Assembly (NCBI RefSeq): GCF_000203815.1
Contig: NW_004457736.1
Location: 744,001-808,000 of the forward strand
Source: Cavenderia fasciculata
Lineage: Eukaryota; Evosea; Eumycetozoa; Acytosteliales; Cavenderiaceae
DNA: 64,000 nucleotides
Direction of reading: 5' to 3'
A program made the position numbers and the translations under genes. A model generated the notes under the pieces. The model did not search any database. It worked only from the letters and a program-made list of their open reading frames with translations, and was not told the origin of the DNA. This document shows, piece by piece, positions 34,931-47,291 of the stretch. The number at the start of each line of letters is the position of its first letter. Position 1 is the stretch's first letter.

Positions 34931-36206
34931 TTATTTTCTTTCCTCTACTATAATTATTGTATCCTGGGGATAATCAGCTCCATCTATTTCCAAAGTATTG
35001 TTGTCATTGTTGATGGTAGTAGTTTTAGTCGTATTAGTAGTAGTAGTTGTAGTTGTAGTACTACTATTTAAAAAGGTTGACGTTCTAGTAGATCTTGTGT
35101 GACTGGTATCCAAAGATTCTGATGACTTTGATCTTTGTAAACGTGGCATTCTTAATAGCTTGGCAAATCGTTGGACTATCGGACCACTACCGAGCAATAT
35201 GATGACCAATGGATAATGTCCCCATTCAAAGAGGGAAAAGATTAAATTCATAATATCCTGTGTCGGATGATTGCCTTTTCCAAAATAAAGATAAAGTGGT
35301 GATAATGTAGCTGTTGGTATACCACATACATCTAAAATTAAAACAAACCAAAGTAACTAAAATTCATTGTTTAATAATTAATATATTATTATTATTAATT
35401 TGATATTATGACTTGTTGGATATACAATATTGACCTACCTTTTTATAAATGATTTTATCAAATTTAATACTTTTGTAGGCTCTAAGTAATCGAGTACTGT
35501 AAATAGCAAATGCAATGATACCAATATAGACAATGATTAGATAGCCTATTCTCCACCATTGATCAGTATCTATTATATCATGTCTGTTTATAGAATTGAA
35601 TATAATCAACATTGCATGAAACAATGTGACAATAGAAACTATGATCCAAAGTATAGTCTCTACTTTTTTTAAAATAGTAGGATCAAATACTGATTTTGAT
35701 GATATAAATCCCATCAACATTGATATCCAAAAAAATACTATTAAATATTAATTTTAATATTAATTATAATATATTATATGGTTATTCTTTACATACCTAT
35801 AAACCACCATTCTAAAATAATAAAATAAACATTTAATATATATATAGTATATGCATTTAGATTGGCACCTGGATCATCAATATCTAAATGCCAAATATAA
35901 AATGTAAATATTATTCTTACTATTGTACATGAAAAGAAAACCAAGTATTAATAATAATAATAATAATAATAAAGTTTCTCTCTGGACAAACTTCAGATAC
36001 AAACAAGTGCAAGAACAATTTAAACAAATAAATACTAATAGTTTAACTGGAATTGGATTATACCTATTATCACTAGTATTTCCTGAATGATCAAATCTCT
36101 TTGATGAATACTCTTTTGCAGATAGATACAATTGATACCATAGAAATGGTAGTAATACTAAAAAGAAGGGTATTTGTCCAACCCAATATTTAACTCCATC
36201 TATCAT
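34931..36206 (-). CDS. Seven-TM membrane protein, paralogue A
   Basis: Exons 36206-36005, 35919-35797, 35737-35439 and 35356-34931 give 349 residues; the exon-1 donor is GTTTGT, chosen because it reproduces the phase and alignment of the paralogue at 59149-60966. About seven hydrophobic segments occur (near residues 12-30, 53-75, 87-117, 130-150, 160-180, 210-232, 240-258), followed by a basic/Ser/Thr-rich tail with a poly-Thr run ending EERK. Conserved with paralogue B: FIVFFWIS, WWRIG/FWRIG, IIYKK/YIYKK and KLLRMPR/KLIGIPR. The topology resembles GPCR-like or TOM1/THH1-like proteins, but the family is not established. Probably a plasma- or endomembrane protein. Confidence 0.85.
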
Positions 36207-37205
36207 TTCTTCTATAATAATCAATCATCTGATCAAATAAATAAATAATAATAAATGTATAAATAAAAAGAAAGAGGAGAGGAGAGAAGAAGAAAGAAGA
36301 CGCCTTACCAATGCGAGTTGAGGTTGCTGTTGCAATGCGCCTGTTCATCATTATTATTATTAAAATATCTCCAGGGTTGCATAGGGCTTTATGACAAGAA
36401 CGAATGAGGAAGGTCGGAAAGGCAAGACACGGCGGTTGAAATTCGTGTCGGATATCTCATTGGGAAATTTGAACAACACACCATCGATGGTGGGGAAGGT
36501 TGTTGTTGTGTGTTGGACACGGGATATTTTTCAAGGCAAGATCGTTGAAGCGAAGAGTCTTTGAGGTTTACCGAAAATAACACTTCCGATTTTAAAGATA
36601 AAAATGGGTGTGTACCTTGAATTAGGGCTTGTCTCTCGTGTCTCTTGGTGGAGAGGCCAGGCTTATATAACTATTAATAATTATAATAATAATAAGAGTT
36701 GGTTATATAATGTAGTTTTGGTTGGGTTAATAATTGCACTGTTAAAATAAAACTTCTTGATAACTAACTTGCTCTGTCTCTTGTGACTACAACACAATAA
36801 TAATATTATTCTTTCTGTTTGTAAAAGAGGTGTAAATTGATTGACTGATTCAATAGATCGATCGATTCGATTGGTTACAAGCCCACCCTATCAAAAAGGG
36901 GCTTTTCGAACATCTCACGTGAGATGTTGTTCGTTTGAGGGTTTCAGAGGGTTAGCGACACAGTGATCGAATCTGCATTATTCGAATATGAAATAATAAA
37001 TCGATTCGATCAACCAGACGTCACATAACAAATGCTCATCTTGTGGGGTGTCCTCAATCATAAAATGATCACCTTTTCTTGAGGTCTACCTTAAGAAGAT
37101 CAATGAAATTCTTTGAAGCAACAACTTTTATAATTTTTTTTTTGCTCTTTACACTAATGAAAGGAGGAAGAAGGACTTGGCCCACAAATTACTTTACGTA
37201 CCATC

Positions 37206-37241
<36 letters not shown>

Positions 37242-37322
37242 TGTACTACCATTATAATATTATATTAATTATTATTATATTCACTATTGTAAAAAAAATA
37301 TTAAAAAAGAAAAGAGTTGAAT
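36207..37322. other. Divergent promoter region with CACGTG palindrome
   Basis: A 1.1-kb spacer between the seven-TM gene (minus) and the ankyrin gene (plus). A relatively GC-rich island at 36370-36660 is open on both strands (a 57-codon plus-strand frame 36391-36564) but has no recognisable protein. A perfect 20-bp palindrome lies at 36909-36928. ATT repeats (37207-37240) and AT-rich DNA precede the ankyrin start. Confidence 0.55.
36909..36928. promoter_or_regulatory. Perfect palindrome centred on an E-box
   Basis: AACATCTCACGTGAGATGTT equals its own reverse complement and is centred on CACGTG, a classic bHLH/bZIP half-site pair. Flanking TTCGAA and GTTCG extend the dyad imperfectly. It lies about 700 bp upstream of the seven-TM gene and about 400 bp upstream of the ankyrin gene, so it could serve either. 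Binding is inferred only. Confidence 0.45.
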
Positions 37323-39692
37323 ATGGAGACAGACCAACTTCAACATGACCAACCTATATATAGTTCAGATATTAAATCGAAAATATTTAAAAATAGAGTA
37401 GTACTACGAAACATTTTATCATTGGTGACAAGTGAATCGGTGATTTCAGGAAATGATAATCGTAGTCAGTGTTACTCTAAAAAGAGACACTATCGAAACT
37501 GGTTCAACGTCGAGATCATCGTCAAGAATGGGCATTTTGGACTGTTAAAGGAAAAGTTGGATCGCAAAGACCACCTCTATTTCTCGGCCTACTCAATCGA
37601 CTTGATTTGTCAGTCGATCAAAGACTATGACACCTTTCAATACATATATCAACACACCAAGAGTCAGTTTAGCTCACCCGAGTTAATCATGTGGGCTGCC
37701 GTAGGAGGCAATGCTCGTATTGTGCAACTGCTGTGCGAGCAGACCGACCCTGTTGTATTGTCACGAGACTATGCATTGGAGCGTGCAGTGATGGCCAAAA
37801 ACCTAGATGTCGTCAAATACCTGGTTGAAGTGCAAAAGGTTGATGTCGTGGATCGCCACCATCTGGCCAACTACGCTTGCTACAACGCTGCTATCTTTCG
37901 GTACCTCTTAACGCACCACAAGCCCCATTTAAACTTTTTCCTCAGTCGTCACCCCTTCACCATTCTCAACACCCACGATTTCGAACTCGTCAAGATGTAC
38001 TGCAAGCCAGGTGAACTCTCACCCAAAACATCACTCGAACTCGAAGAGTTTCTACGCCATCTATTCAACTATACAGACATTGACCAACGTTTACAATACC
38101 TTTTATATTGTACCAATTATTTCATTGCAAATAAAATGAAAAAGGAAAGAGAAAGTAATGGAGACGTAGTTACGAATGACAAACCACCAGTGACGACCGA
38201 ACATAATGGTAATAACAACTATTACACAACGGCAAACATTAATAACAACTTGATCATCTATGAAATACTCAAAGTGATCCATGATTTGAATATTACCAAA
38301 TCCAAACCAATTCTGTGCAAGTCGATCCAAGAGATTATAAAGTCAATCTCGAGTGACCAACATATTGGAAAGGATAAAATCATATCACAATTTAAAGTAA
38401 TTAGTGATGATGATTACCATACCTTTTACATCCAACTATGTCAATATGGAACACTTGACATGATCCAATTATTCCATCAAATGAAACAAGAAGAGACAAG
38501 TACCACATCACATGTTGATACATCGAATGATCATGGATTGGTTGCCGGACCCAAGAGAATTGTGGCATCAGCGTCATCAGCATTGCTGTTGGATAATGGA
38601 GTGTTATTCAACTATGTGTTAAATAGAGGTGATATGGATACTATTAGGTATCTTAAGGATATTGGATTAAACACAAAGTATAGTGTCAATAATCGTGGCG
38701 ACGATCCAATAGTCCCCAAGACAATGGAGATATTAGAGTATATTTATCAACTCGACAGACATTTACATCGAGTGATTGTACATCCACTCTTTCACGACAA
38801 GTATCAATTACCACCATGTCTCTCATCAGATATGGTGCGGTTCATATACGACCACATTGAACTTGAGGAAAAGGTGTTATTGTACAGAGACTTTTTACAT
38901 CGATCGATTGTACTCAACGACTATAAGTTGTTTGACCACATGTTGAATGGCGACCAAGCCTTGTTGGAGCATTCACCACTACTGGTGCAGCAGCAACTCG
39001 AAACACTAGTCTATAGTATCATTGTACACGACCGGTCTCGTTTAATGGTACGATCAATCATGTCACACAAGATGCCACTCCAATTACAACAACTTGAAGA
39101 GTCTGTGTGGAAGTTGGTTGGTGAGACTGGTGACATTGAAATATTTGATTGGATCATTCGAGATAACCAACTAGTGTCTATTATCGGCCAACCGGATCTC
39201 AACACCCGTATGCATGTATGTCTGCGCGAGGCATATGCTAATGGTCAAGTCGAATTCATTCAACACCTCTATAGCAAGTTGACACCCCATCTCCAAGACG
39301 AGGATATCAAACACCATACCTACCTTTTATCGTCGATTGCCAACCATCACGTCTCTATTCTTGTATTTCTACACCAACACTATCCATTATTATTTGAATC
39401 ACTAAAGCAAGAGATTCTAATTGAATCTATTAAAAGTAACTCGATCGCCATGGTCGAGTTTACTTTGGGGACGTCGTCCAAGTCAGACTTGATGTTGGAC
39501 CAACTCGAACCACTCCACGATCAAATCATGGAATCACTCATCCGTACAAAATCACACGCAATGATAAAGTTTCTTCATACAAAAGGGTTTGGTATTCAAT
39601 CCCAAAAACTAATGGCCTTGTCACCTGTTAAAAGAAATCCTTCCCTATTCCAATTATTTAATAATTTAAATAACCTAAATTTAAATAAATAA
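37323..39692 (+). CDS. Ankyrin-repeat protein of the dictyostelid expanded family
   Basis: Single exon, 789 residues, from the ATG at 37323 (two codons after a non-ATG in-frame start). The N-terminus has the segment IFKNRVVLRNILSLV, which I associate with large lineage-specific ankyrin families in group 1/2 dictyostelids. Degenerate ankyrin-like helix pairs follow: ELIMWAAVGGNARIVQLLCE, LERAVMAKNLDVVKYLVE, and others at 38400-39600 such as DTIRYLKDIGL and GQVEFIQHLYSK. Canonical TPLH motifs are largely lost. No F-box or TM segment is evident. The coding DNA is relatively GC-rich. Function unknown; probably a protein-interaction scaffold. Confidence 0.9.
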   Translation: METDQLQHDQPIYSSDIKSKIFKNRVVLRNILSLVTSESVISGNDNRSQCYSKKRHYRNWFNVEIIVKNGHFGLLKEKLDRKDHLYFSAYSIDLICQSIKDYDTFQYIYQHTKSQFSSPELIMWAAVGGNARIVQLLCEQTDPVVLSRDYALERAVMAKNLDVVKYLVEVQKVDVVDRHHLANYACYNAAIFRYLLTHHKPHLNFFLSRHPFTILNTHDFELVKMYCKPGELSPKTSLELEEFLRHLFNYTDIDQRLQYLLYCTNYFIANKMKKERESNGDVVTNDKPPVTTEHNGNNNYYTTANINNNLIIYEILKVIHDLNITKSKPILCKSIQEIIKSISSDQHIGKDKIISQFKVISDDDYHTFYIQLCQYGTLDMIQLFHQMKQEETSTTSHVDTSNDHGLVAGPKRIVASASSALLLDNGVLFNYVLNRGDMDTIRYLKDIGLNTKYSVNNRGDDPIVPKTMEILEYIYQLDRHLHRVIVHPLFHDKYQLPPCLSSDMVRFIYDHIELEEKVLLYRDFLHRSIVLNDYKLFDHMLNGDQALLEHSPLLVQQQLETLVYSIIVHDRSRLMVRSIMSHKMPLQLQQLEESVWKLVGETGDIEIFDWIIRDNQLVSIIGQPDLNTRMHVCLREAYANGQVEFIQHLYSKLTPHLQDEDIKHHTYLLSSIANHHVSILVFLHQHYPLLFESLKQEILIESIKSNSIAMVEFTLGTSSKSDLMLDQLEPLHDQIMESLIRTKSHAMIKFLHTKGFGIQSQKLMALSPVKRNPSLFQLFNNLNNLNLNK

Positions 39693-39798
39693 ATAGAAAT
39701 ATATAAATAGAAATATATAAATATTTATAGTTGTTACTTTGTACATAAATTAGTGGTGGGATGACATGACTCGTCCACTTTTTGATCTCTTGAGTGTT

Positions 39799-41450
39799 TT
39801 ATTCTATCCATTGATTAATATATCTTTTTAGAGCAAGTGGACAATCCTTTCTCTTTGCAGCAATCTCTAATAAACCATCCATATTAGTTTGAAATGGTAT
39901 AGACATTAAAGTATGTTCTCCAACTTGTGTTCCTTCTCTTGTTAATATTTTTCTATCAATTAATAATTCTACTGCCTAAAAATAAAAATAAACAATTAAT
40001 ACTAGTTGTATTATTAATATTTGATTTTTCTTTTTCTTACAAATAAACAACTTGAACGATTTGTTAATTCTGGTATTCTAAAATCAGAATTTAAAAATTG
40101 TTTGTATTCACCATCATAAAGTTCTCTAAAACTAATGGTACTCTTGTTTAATCGTCTTGCAGTGTTGGTGAGACATGCCAAGATGGCAAGCTCCATAATA
40201 TTGATTGCATCGACCAGATATTGTTCTTCAAAGTCTTGTCGATCGTATTTTGCCAGTGACTTTAAAAACTCATCCTTTGTCAGATGTTGGTAGGTTTCAT
40301 CTATTTTTGCGACTGCATCTGCAACAACATTTAAAAAATAAACGATTGCATTTTGCATTCTTAAACTCTTTGCCAATAAATTGACAACTTCACTATCTGA
40401 AAATAATTTCTCTATACCCTTGTTCCATTGTATACGATAAGATTCATTAATCTTTACATTTGGTTTTGATAATATTAATGTATTTGTTAATATATCAATT
40501 AATACACTAACTAAAGGGAATAGAAATTAAAATTAATTAAATAGATAGATATATTAATTAAATTTTAAAGATTTGAAACAAACCATTTTGAATTGGTACA
40601 ACTCTAACAAGAGCTTGAGTGAATCTTGATTTTACACGTTTTTCCAATTTAATTTGAATGGTATTGTCTGTAGAGATGGCTATGAATGTTAGGTTGGATG
40701 TTTGGGAATGTGTCAAGTTTAAGAGAGTGTATAGTAGTTGTTGTTTGGATACACTATGTACCATCAATTCAAAATGATCCATTACAAAAAATACTGGTGA
40801 TGTGATGAGTGGTACATCGACCAACGATGTCAATTCATCATCGGACATTCCCTTGAGCGCCAAATTGATGAGAATCAACATGTCTGATACTGTCAACTGA
40901 TATTTCAAAGTCTTTGTATACGCTTTTAAATCCAATGCATCGATAATTGTTTCCAAGGCATATCTATCATCTGAATGAATCAATCCATTCAATCTTATAA
41001 TAATTACTTTATCTTCATATTTTTGTACACATTTTTTGACCATCTAAATAGAATCAACATGACAGTTAACAAACATGCAATTAAACTATTAAATATATAT
41101 ACATACAGTTGTTTTACCTGATCCTGGTGGTCCAGTAATTAAAACAACATTACTTGATTTTAAATTAATAGATGATTCTAATGCAAAATCTAATTGTCTA
41201 AAAAGAAAGAATGATTAGTTGGAGGTATATTCTTCAGACAATTGAATACGAATAACAATAAAACATACATTGAAGGGTTCTCTAATCCAATTAAAGTATC
41301 AGGTATATGATTACGACTACATCTACCTGTTATTTCAATCCTAAGGTTTTCAAAATCAAACTTGGTTGGTTGACTTGCAGGTGGTATTGGAGTTGCCTGT
41401 TGTTGACTTGCAGGTGGTTGTTGCGGTTGGCTACTACTACTACCACTCAT
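39799..41450 (-). CDS. orc4: Origin recognition complex subunit 4
   Basis: AAA+ subunit of ORC, which binds origins and loads MCM in the nucleus. Exons 41450-41269, 41197-41107, 41043-40584, 40510-40041 and 39975-39799 give 459 residues (human ORC4 is 436). The N-terminus is a Gln/Pro/Ser-rich extension (about 30 residues). The Walker A motif ITGPPGSGKTT lies across exons 2-3, and FFVMDHFE is the degenerate Walker B/sensor region. The C-terminal third is a winged-helix-like region (MQNAIVYFLN, RELYDGEYKQF, ending LALKRYINQWIE). The exon-3 donor (GTTTGT at 40583) is non-consensus but gives the only in-frame join. It is divergent from CAND1, sharing a 386-bp promoter region. Confidence 0.93.
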
Positions 41451-41836
41451 TCCTATACTATACGTCTATCTGTGTCGATATATATTTGTACTTTGAAGTG
41501 GTTGATGACGATCATTGCATTCTTTGAGTTTTCTAGAAAAACCCAAGAGAGAGATATTAAAAATAAATTAAATTTTTTTGTGATGATTGTTGGGAGCTGT
41601 GATGACCTTTTTGTGAGTGTGTTGTTCACTCACTCATTTAATTTTTCATTAAACTATCTTTATCTCTTTTTCTATCTATCTTTATCTTTGTTGTATTTTA
41701 AATTATAGCGCATTTTTGTTGTTACACTATTAGTTGATATATATAAATATATTAGATTAATCTGTACCACATATATATATATATACATACACATACCTAT
41801 ATCATAAATAGAGAAAGAAAAAGAAGATAAAAAAAA
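41451..41836. other. ORC4/CAND1 divergent promoter
   Basis: AT-rich spacer between two divergent housekeeping genes, with a TATA-like ATATATATATA run at 41771-41783 ahead of CAND1. Nothing else seen. Confidence 0.5.
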
Positions 41837-44800
41837 ATGGCAAGTTTCTTCCTCACTCAAGTACTTGAAAAGATGGGTTCAAGAGACAAGGATATCCGTT
41901 TCATGGCTACTCACGATTTAGCCAATGAAATGGAAAAGGAATCCTTCAAGATGGATCCTTTAATGGAACCAAAGATTGTTCAAAAATTATTAACTCTTGT
42001 TGATGATAATGCAAATAATGTTCAAGAAAATGTTGTTAAATGGTAAGAAAGAAGAAGAATAGAGAATAGATAAGAGAAAAGAAGATATGATTGATAGATA
42101 TTAATAATCTATTTTTATTTAATTTTTAATTTAAATTTAGTCTTGGATTATTAATAAAGATTGTAAAAGATCAAATAGCACAAGAGATTGCAGATTCATT
42201 GATCAAGGGATTATTAGAGTCTGAAAAGGAGGATTTGCATGAAATCAGTTCGATTGGGTTAAAGACTATTATTGGTAATATGACACCCGACTCGACTATT
42301 GCTACACTCGTCACCAAGCGTGTCGCACCAAAGATGCTCGAAGGTATCTCTGCCAGCAAACCTGGAGACAAGACTGAAGTCAAGATGTACTGTCTCGATA
42401 TTCTCAACTACCTTCTTGTCAAGTACGGCTCGTTGGTACCAAACCTCGACCAAGTACGTGACGTTGTCTTGCCCAACCTCTCTGCCACTCGTCCAGCCAC
42501 CCGTAAGCGTGCTATCAACTGTTTGGCCAGTTTTGCCATCCCAGCCTCAGACGACCTTTTCTACGGTCTCATGGACAACATTACCAAGCAAATTGATGAG
42601 GCCAAGAAGGGCGACCATGTGTCAACCCTCGTTCAATTGATTGGCCAAATCGGTCGTTCCTCTGGCTACCGTCTCGGCAAGTACCTCCCCAAAATCATGC
42701 AACATATCCTCAAGAATGTTGAAAATAGCAAATTTGAATCCGACGAACTCAAGGAAAACTGTCTTCTCTGTTTTGAATCCATCGTTGAAAAGTGTCAAAA
42801 GGATGTCTCTCCCTACCTTAACGATATCATCACCCTCTCCCTCAAATATATTAAATTCGATCCAAACTATGAAGATGATGAAGATGAAGAAAATGATGAA
42901 ATGGAAACTGATGATGAAGATGAAGAAGAAGAAGAAGACGAGTAAGCAACAAAAAAAAAAAAACAAACAAATTAATTAAGAAACTAATATAGTTTATTTT
43001 CTTTTTTTTAGGGATGATGGAGATGTAGATGATGATGATGATATTAGTTGGAAGATTAGAAGATCAGCTGCCAAGACTTTGGCCGCTGTCATTACTCATC
43101 GTCCAGAAATTTTATTATCTCTTTCAGAAACTGTTGCACCAACTTTAATTGGTAGATTTAGAGAACGTGAAGAAAATGTCAGAGTATGTAAAAAAAAGAA
43201 AAAAGAAAAAAAAGGAAAATATTAATTTATCAATCACTTTCTATTTTTATAGTTGGAAATCTTTACTACATATGTATTATTGTTAAAACAAACAAACAAA
43301 AAGAATGTTGATTTGAAGAGTATTGGTGTATTACATCAACAAGTACCAAAGATGATTGCATCGATCAAGAAGCCATTGAATGACAAGTCGATCAAGACTA
43401 GAGTAGGAGCCTTCCAATTGCTCAAGGTGACTATGGAGTTGTTGAAGCCACAACTTTCAGCCGCCGAGATTACCATCTTTGTCAAGGCCATTGGCAGCGC
43501 CTTGGTTGAAAAGTCCAACAATTCGAACCTCAAGATTGAAGCCCTCTCCTTTTTGCGTGTGCTCCTTGCCACTCAACAAGCCGACGGATTCCAACCACAC
43601 ATCAAGGTACTCTCGGTACACATTGTCAAGTGCGTAAGAGAGTCTTACTACCGTGTCTCGTCAGAGGCTCTTCGTGTATGTCAAGAGTTTGTTACTGTTC
43701 TCCGTGCCGCCGACAAGCAAGCCAAGCCAGACTTGTCCATTGTCAACGAAATCTTTGAAGGTACACTCCAACAACTCAAGGCTCAAGACATTGATCAAGA
43801 GGTTAAGGAATCTGCCATCTCTTGTATGGGTATCATCATCTCGGTGTTTGGCGACGTTCTCTCTGCCCAACAATTGCAGCCATGTCTCTCGATTCTCTTT
43901 TTGGATCGTCTCGAGAATGAAATCACCCGTGTTGTTGCTCTCAAGGCCATCTCCAAGATTATCACCTCGTCATCTACCCAAATCGATCTCTCTTCGGTCA
44001 TCTCCAAGACTATCGACCTCTTGACCACTTTCCTCAGAAAGAACAACAGATCACTCAAACAAAATACCATCCAAACTTTTGTCGACATTGCCACTCATAT
44101 TCCAAATTCTATCACTGCATCTCAATTACCTTCTATTTTAACTGAACTTTCTTCAAATATTAGGTAAACAAAAATAGAAAAAACAAACTAGAATCTTTTA
44201 TTAACTTTTTTCTTTTCTTTTTTATTTTTTATAGTGAAAGTGATTTACAATTAACCAATTTATCATTTGTATTTTATAAACAATTATTGGCAACACATGC
44301 TAGTAGCATTAAATTATTCAAGGAGAAACTGTTACCATCAATTTTGGCATTGTTAAAGAGCTCTGTATTACAAGGAGTTGCATTGGAATCATTGTTACAA
44401 CTGCTTGCCGACGTTGTACCAAAGAAGGAAGCCGGTGTCACATTTGGCGATCTTTTGGCCGCTCTCTTTGATGCTGCCTCGCAAATCAAGCAGCCAGCCA
44501 CCCGTCAATCAATTGCTGCCATTTCACAGTGTATTGCCGTCATTACCATTGCCTCGGGCGACCAAATCAAGCCAACCGTCGAGAAGCTCATCAAGAACCT
44601 TTCCTCCAATGATGACTCGCTCGTTCTCCTCTCACTCACCACTATTGGTGAGATTGGTCGTCGTACCAACTTGTCGTCTGTCAGCTCGACCATTCAAAAC
44701 GACATTTTCAAGACATTTGACGCCAGCAATGAAGAAGTCAAGCAAGTTGCTGCCTTGTCACTCGGAAACATTGCCGTTGCTGCCCTTGCCACCTATGTCC

Positions 44801-45843
44801 CATTCATCTTGGACAATATCAGATCGCAACCAAAGAAGCAATATTTGTTGTTACATTCACTCAAAGAGTTGATTGTCAAGCTTACAGCTGCCGGCACTAT
44901 TGCCCAAATCCTTCCATTCTTGCCAACTATTCTCCCATTGCTCTTTGAAAACAGTACCAATGAAGAAGAAGGTACTCGTAACTTGGTTGCAGAGTGTCTT
45001 GGTAAGTTGGCCATGGTCGACCCCAAGAACATCATCCCACAACTCGAAGCCAAGATTGGCACCAACTCACCATTTGCCGAAGCCACCGTCGTCACCTCGA
45101 TCAAGTTTGCCATCCTCGAGTCCAAGAATGGACTGGCCACCGACTATTTGGAGCCCATTGTCACCCGTTTCCTCGCTTTGCTCAACAACCCAGACCTCGT
45201 TGTCAAGCGTGCCGCCCTCCTCACACTCAACTACATCTCGCACAACCGTCCTGCACTCATCCGTGGTAACCTCCCCGTCTACTTGCCCATCCTCTACAAC
45301 AACTGTCGTATCAAGCCCGAACTCATCCGTGAGGTTGATCTCGGACCCTTCAAGCACAAAGTTGATGACGGTATTGAAATTAGAAAGACTGCTTTCGAGT
45401 GTATGTACACGTTGCTCGATACCTCTGGCGACAAGATTGACATGGCTCCATTCATCGAGTCGATTGCCGCCGGTCTCAAGGACACCCAACACGACATCAA
45501 GTTGCTCTGTCATCTCCTCATTGTCCGTCTCTCCATGGTCAGTGGACAAGCCCTCCTCGAAGGTCTCTCCTCCTTGGTCGACCCATTCAAGACTACCCTC
45601 TTGGCCAAGGTTGCCGACCAAACCGTCAAGCAACAAGTCGAGCGTAACGAAGAGTGCATCCGTAGTGCCCTCCGTGCCATCGCCTCTATCCACCGTATCC
45701 CATCCTCAGAGTCTATCGTCAAGTTTGAAGAGTTTGTCCGTACCACCATCCGTCAAAATCAAAAACTCAACACTACCTTTAACACTATTCTCGAGGAAGA
45801 TCAATCTATTCATGATGAAAAGATGGATACTGGATCAGATTAA
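41837..45843 (+). CDS. cand1: Cullin-associated NEDD8-dissociated protein 1 (CAND1)
   Basis: HEAT-repeat exchange factor for SCF substrate receptors; it wraps around un-neddylated cullin-RBX1. Exons 41837-42042, 42141-42941, 43012-43183, 43253-44163 and 44235-45843 give 1,232 residues (human 1,230). The start, FLTQVLEKMGSRDKDIRFMA, matches the CAND1 N-terminus, as do DISSIGLKTVIG-type repeats (HEISSIGLKTIIGNM) and the C-terminal FKHKVDDGIEIRKTAFECMY, known in the family as the beta-hairpin/cullin-contact region. The usual acidic loop of CAND1 is present (42870-43045, spanning intron 2) and extended with Asp/Glu. The C-terminus ends DEKMDTGSD. The gene appears intact. Confidence 0.98.
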
Positions 45844-45947
45844 AAAAAGAAAAGGAAAGGAAATGAAAACAAAAATATATAATAATAATACATGTCATTT
45901 TTAAAATAAAATAATTTAAAACAAAACAAAACAAAACAAGCAAGTAA

Positions 45948-46275
45948 TTAGGTTTGGTTTGGTTGAAATGATTGATCTAGATTTACTAATTTTTTTTATT
46001 TAATTGATTTAGATGTTTTTGTTTTGTTTTGTTACGAATATGCCATTGTTGGTTAAAATGTGAATTCTAATTGGTTACAAGTTTAATGTTAGAATGTTTT
46101 TAAATATGACATTATTGATTATTAAAGTTTACTTACGATTAGATGTTGGAAGTGATGATGATGGAGGTCTGGAAAATGGTCTTTGAGAAATAGGTTGTGA
46201 ACCGATTGGTTTTCTTGTTCCACCACTCAATGATACTGATAAGACTGATCCTGAACCTGCACCTGAAAGAACCAT
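45948..46275 (-). CDS. 58-residue Ser/Pro-rich small protein
   Basis: Exon 46275-46137 starts at an A-rich ATG (TAAAATGGTT) and reads MVLSGAGSGSVLSVSLSGGT, RKPIGSQPISQRPFSRPPSS and onward to a GTAAGT donor. A second exon at 45985-45948 (TTAG acceptor) adds LNLDQSFQPNQT and a stop. Without splicing, the frame would stop at once after NRK. The basic, Pro/Ser-rich sequence is not recognised. A different first exon (ATG near 46342, GTATGT donor, acceptor TTTCAG at 46264) is also conceivable. Convergent with CAND1. Confidence 0.55.
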
Positions 46276-47291
46276 TTTAATAAATAAATAAATAAGTAAT
46301 GATTATAGTCTAAGATTGAACAAACATACAATCATGTCTCATTCTGCAACGAGGAAAAAAATATAAAAAAAACAGAACATATTGAAAAAAAGATATTTTC
46401 TATCAAATGTCACTCGATTGTGTTTTTTCATCTTCATTTATTTTTGATCAACAACCAGGTACACACATTATTCATATCTTCAACGTGATAAAATCTTGAT
46501 TATTGCAAAAAAGATTACAACAACCATCAATACAATCTCTCAAACTCTATTTTATCTCTTTGTAACAACAACAAGTAAAGTAAGCATTGTTGGTTTATTT
46601 TTAAAACATTGGTCAAATGGAATCGCGCACGCATCGGAATTAGGACAACGTCATTTCATCGGTTGTTTGGTTTCGTAACCCCCACAAACCCTTTGAGACC
46701 TATTCGGAGATATATTTCAATCAAGAGATCAATGATGAAAAGTACAAATATACCACCATTGTTCTATTACGGTATATCGCTTGTTCAAAAGAAAGGGGGA
46801 TGAGGCAAAGAATGTTTTTTTGGGGTGCCCGTTTCCTCATGACGAAAAATATCAATGAGACAAAAATCATTGAAAAGAAAGATATCACCAGCGGAATTAT
46901 TTGAAAATGAGTTGCGTTCGAAGGCTTTTTTTCTCTTTTTTCGCATGCCACACCTTTACAGTGCCGTTAGTTGGTGCGTGACATGTCTCTATATTTTATT
47001 TATTTATTTATAATACACAACATCAATTATATTTATCTATTATTATAATCGAAGCGACGTTTGATTTGATGGATTGATAATCACCACAACACACATTATT
47101 TAGAATCAAACAAACATATTTATTTATTTATTTTAATCATCATACTTAGTTTAACAACTAGTCAAGTTACATCACAAAACAACATACTTTTACTTGTCTA
47201 CTCCCCTGTATTATACAACAAAAAAAACAAACAATCATATATATATATATAATATATAATAGAAGAAAAGAAGAAATATAACTCAACAACA
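46276..47291. other. Divergent spacer
   Basis: No gene supported. The block at 46600-46960 is less AT-rich with short open stretches on both strands but no protein-like composition. AT-rich DNA with ATTT runs (47120-47134) and an ATATAT run (47236-47256) precedes the gene at 47292. Confidence 0.5.

Noticed and set aside
45067-45693. 208-codon minus-strand frame within CAND1 (and similar ones at 44793-45140)
   Set aside because: Antisense shadow of a conserved CAND1 exon; no independent signal.
44873-45904. 343-codon Ser/Pro-rich frame on the plus strand offset from CAND1
   Set aside because: Out-of-frame reading of the CAND1 last exon; the conserved HEAT sequence is in the other frame.
46609-46803. 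Basic 64-codon frame in the spacer upstream of the coiled-coil gene
   Set aside because: No ATG in good context at its start, no conserved pattern, and similar open stretches are present on the other strand.
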